A stretch of 13,944 nt of DNA. Source: RUG11198 sp964600615. GTDB lineage: Bacteria > Bacillota_I > Bacilli_A > RF39 > UBA660. Of the stretch, positions 12,036 through 13,944 are shown piece after piece. The DNA lies in the NCBI GenBank assembly GCA_964600615.1, contig CAZRJK010000024.1, positions 1 to 13,944 of the forward strand, in the 5' to 3' direction. The position numbers and the translations under genes were made by a program. How positions within the stretch are numbered: position 1 is the first letter of the stretch; every line of letters begins with the position of its first letter. A model generated the notes under the pieces. It saw only the letters and a program-made list of their open reading frames with translations, was not told where the DNA came from and made no database searches.

Positions 12036-13944
12036 AAGCGAATATTTTTCTTATTAAACCTATTAGTGCACTTAGTATAAATAATATATTGTAATTCTTC
12101 TTTTGTTTTTTAACACCTGTTTGTGGAGGTAATTCTTCTACGTCTCCACCTTTACCTATATATGTATTTATGATAGTAAATCCATCATAAGTAGCTATAT
12201 AGTTATCTGGTAATATTTCTTCGATTGTATATTCTATTTCTTCCCCATCTTTATTCTTATATACTTCTAATGCATATTTCCAATTATCTTCTTTTGTTAC
12301 AAAGAATCTTAATACTTCTTCGCCATTTCCTTTTAATATTACTTCGATTTCATCTGGTCTTGAATTAAATCTATTATTTTCATCATCCCAGATCTTTTCT
12401 CCTTCAATAATAATAGTTTCTGGTTCATGAGTATTAGTAATTGTATTAGTTATGTTATCTGTTTCCTCAGTAGTTTCTGCTTGAGTAATGCTTCCACCTG
12501 GTTCATATCCTAATACTTCTTCTTCAGTAATTGTATATTGAACTAATTCTTTTTTATAGTATTTTGGTAAATCTTCAAATTTATGTGTCCATTCATTATC
12601 TTCTGATAGTGTTACAGACTCTATATATATACCTTTATTACTAGTGGTATCACCTGTAATTGTAACTTTTAATGAATCTGGTCTTAATCTATCTTGGTCA
12701 CCTAAATCATCCCATTTTTTAGTTATAGTATAAGTAATAGTAATTGGAGTATGAGTATTAGTAATAATTGAAGTTATAATGTTATCTTCATCTGCTTCTC
12801 CAGTTTCATTTTCAGTTTGTTCATAGTATTCTTCTAGTTGTTCTGTCATTACTTCTTCTACTCTATATTCTATTTCTTTACCATCTTTAAATTTAGGTAG
12901 ACCAGTAAATGTTACTTCCCATTTATTAAGATCTGTTTCTCCATTTTCATTTACATGTGCATTATCTATAGAAATAGTTTCTGTTTTTACTACTTCATCA
13001 CTATCTCCTGCATATACGTTTAGAGTTATTTGTGTTGGTCTCTTACCATCATTATCGTCATTATCTGACCAGTTCTTAGTTGCATTAATATCTACTGTTT
13101 CTGGAATATGGGTATTAGTTACTTCATATCCATCTGAATTTTCAGCTGGTTTAATTTCGGTAGCATATTTACTATCTTCTTCAGATACTACAGTTCCATC
13201 TTCATTTAATAATTCTTCTACAAGTTGATATGATATTAGTTTACCATCTTTAAATGTTGGAACATTTTTAAATACTCCTAACCATTTATTGTTATCAACT
13301 TCTCCAGTTTCTGGATCTTTATATGCATCTGCACTAGTTAATTCTATAAATGGTGATAATTCTGGTAATTGAGTTTCACCAATACTAGCTTTTAATGTAA
13401 ATCTAATTGTTTTGTTTCTATAACCATCTTGGTTATTAGCATCTTCCCAGAATTTAGTTACTGGAATATCTTTCTTTAGATCATCAACTGTATTAACAGC
13501 AGTTAAACCATCTTTTGAATATGATACAGAATAATTTTCTGGTACATTTTCTTCTTTTTCTTCTACTGTGTAGATTATTCTTTCAGCACCAGCAAATTCA
13601 TCTAGATCAGTAAATGTATATTTCCAGCCTTCAGTTTCTTTTACTTCTACTGTTTCTACATCTTCTCCATTAGCTTTTAATGTTAATTTTACTAGTTTGC
13701 TTTCTGGACGTGTATTTTTTGCATCTTCTTCATCTATCCATTGCTTACTAATTGTTACATTAATTTTGGCTGGTGTATGAGTGTTTGTTACAGTAATCTT
13801 TCCAGAGTTTTCTGTTATTTCTTTATCTACTTCTTGTTTGTATGTGTCATGACCATCTGTATCTCCTATTACATTAGTTGTTGTTTCTACAATAGAGTAT
13901 GTAATTAATTCTTTATTTCTATATTTTGGTTGGTTTTCCCATGT
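12034..13944 (-). CDS. C-terminal 636 residues of a Cna_B-repeat surface protein with sortase-like tail
   Basis: The frame stays open from the stop at 12034 to the last base of the window, so the start lies beyond the right edge; the internal Met at 12849 falls in mid-repeat and is not a start. The visible part is one partial and five complete Cna_B (prealbumin-like) domains. Each opens with a K-x-W-x-D type strand and an R-P or R-N, has a G-W/K-W-x-x-x-F-x-x-L-P centre and a Y-x-V/I-x-E-E, and closes with T-N-T-H-x-P. Such domains form rod-like stalks of adhesins and pilins on Gram-positive surfaces. The tail is EELPPQTG, basic residues (VKKQKK), a short hydrophobic stretch (ILFILSALIGLI) and RKIFA, the order of a sortase signal, with LPPQTG or PPQTG in place of canonical LPxTG. 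It is the last gene before its terminator; no sortase is in view. Confidence 0.9.
   Translation of the reverse strand, partial: TWENQPKYRNKELITYSIVETTTNVIGDTDGHDTYKQEVDKEITENSGKITVTNTHTPAKINVTISKQWIDEEDAKNTRPESKLVKLTLKANGEDVETVEVKETEGWKYTFTDLDEFAGAERIIYTVEEKEENVPENYSVSYSKDGLTAVNTVDDLKKDIPVTKFWEDANNQDGYRNKTIRFTLKASIGETQLPELSPFIELTSADAYKDPETGEVDNNKWLGVFKNVPTFKDGKLISYQLVEELLNEDGTVVSEEDSKYATEIKPAENSDGYEVTNTHIPETVDINATKNWSDNDDNDGKRPTQITLNVYAGDSDEVVKTETISIDNAHVNENGETDLNKWEVTFTGLPKFKDGKEIEYRVEEVMTEQLEEYYEQTENETGEADEDNIITSIITNTHTPITITYTITKKWDDLGDQDRLRPDSLKVTITGDTTSNKGIYIESVTLSEDNEWTHKFEDLPKYYKKELVQYTITEEEVLGYEPGGSITQAETTEETDNITNTITNTHEPETIIIEGEKIWDDENNRFNSRPDEIEVILKGNGEEVLRFFVTKEDNWKYALEVYKNKDGEEIEYTIEEILPDNYIATYDGFTIINTYIGKGGDVEELPPQTGVKKQKKNYNILFILSALIGLIRKIFA
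12154..13944 (-). repeat. Tandem Cna_B domain units
   Basis: Unit boundaries drawn after each N-T-H-x-P or equivalent: partial 13771-13944, then 13486-13770, 13102-13485, 12745-13101, 12421-12744 and 12154-12420. Units range from about 89 to 128 residues and are clearly diverged from one another, so they are old duplications rather than recent identical copies. The closing motifs are THTP, NTVDD, THIP, THTP, THEP and NTYIG, so the second and last units are the most divergent at this position. Confidence 0.85.

Noticed and set aside
12034..12849. The Cna_B gene beginning at the Met codon at 12849
   Set aside because: The frame continues without a stop to the window edge and the Met lies inside a Cna_B unit just after YRVEEV. 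No ribosome binding site precedes it.
1..13944. CRISPR array, tRNA or rRNA gene, insertion sequence or integrase
   Set aside because: No regularly spaced direct repeats, no cloverleaf with CCA-type end, and no transposase or recombinase motif were seen on either strand.

Overview
The window is very AT-rich DNA from a low-GC Gram-positive-type bacterium, probably one of the small-genome gut Bacilli/Mycoplasmatota-like lineages. That placement is inferred from composition, AAGGAGG-type ribosome binding sites, intrinsic terminators after almost every unit, a pyrG leader with a terminator, and a Cna_B surface protein with a sortase-like tail. Trp is TGG, and TGA serves as a stop (for example at 6689-6691), so the standard bacterial code fits.

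Left part (1-7840): a series of compact units that are mostly unrecognised genes. A GTG-started gene runs off the left edge. A structured, apparently non-coding region at 148-414 lies divergent to it. Then come a pentapeptide-like protein (420-1292), a two-gene unit (3061 to 1602), a DnaJ-type zinc-finger protein (3137-3712) divergent from a lone plus-strand gene (3888-4505), a two-gene unit (5867 to 4678), and a two-gene unit encoding an HExxH metallopeptidase-like protein plus an acidic helical protein (7840 to 5938). Most units have a recognisable extended -10 promoter and their own hairpin terminator. Three gene starts differ from the longest open frame, because a ribosome binding site (or the lack of any upstream start) decides them.

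Middle part (7860-10624): the only clear housekeeping genes. pyrG (CTP synthase) has a leader containing a terminator hairpin with a mutually exclusive upstream hairpin. It is followed by a CaCA-family Ca2+/Na+ antiporter that has its own likely promoter. A bidirectional terminator closes this block.

Right part (10607-13944): an unrecognised gene, then a RimJ/RimL-type GNAT acetyltransferase whose roughly 110-nt leader ends in a strong intrinsic terminator just before the gene (a candidate riboswitch or attenuator). Last comes the C-terminal 636 residues of a large Cna_B-repeat surface protein with an LPPQTG tail; its start lies beyond the right edge.

The best candidates for something undescribed are the GNAT leader, the non-canonical pyrG attenuator, the structured region at 148-414, and the block of unrecognised genes at 1602-7840, which includes a possible metallopeptidase plus partner. 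I saw no tRNA, rRNA, CRISPR array, transposase or insertion sequence.
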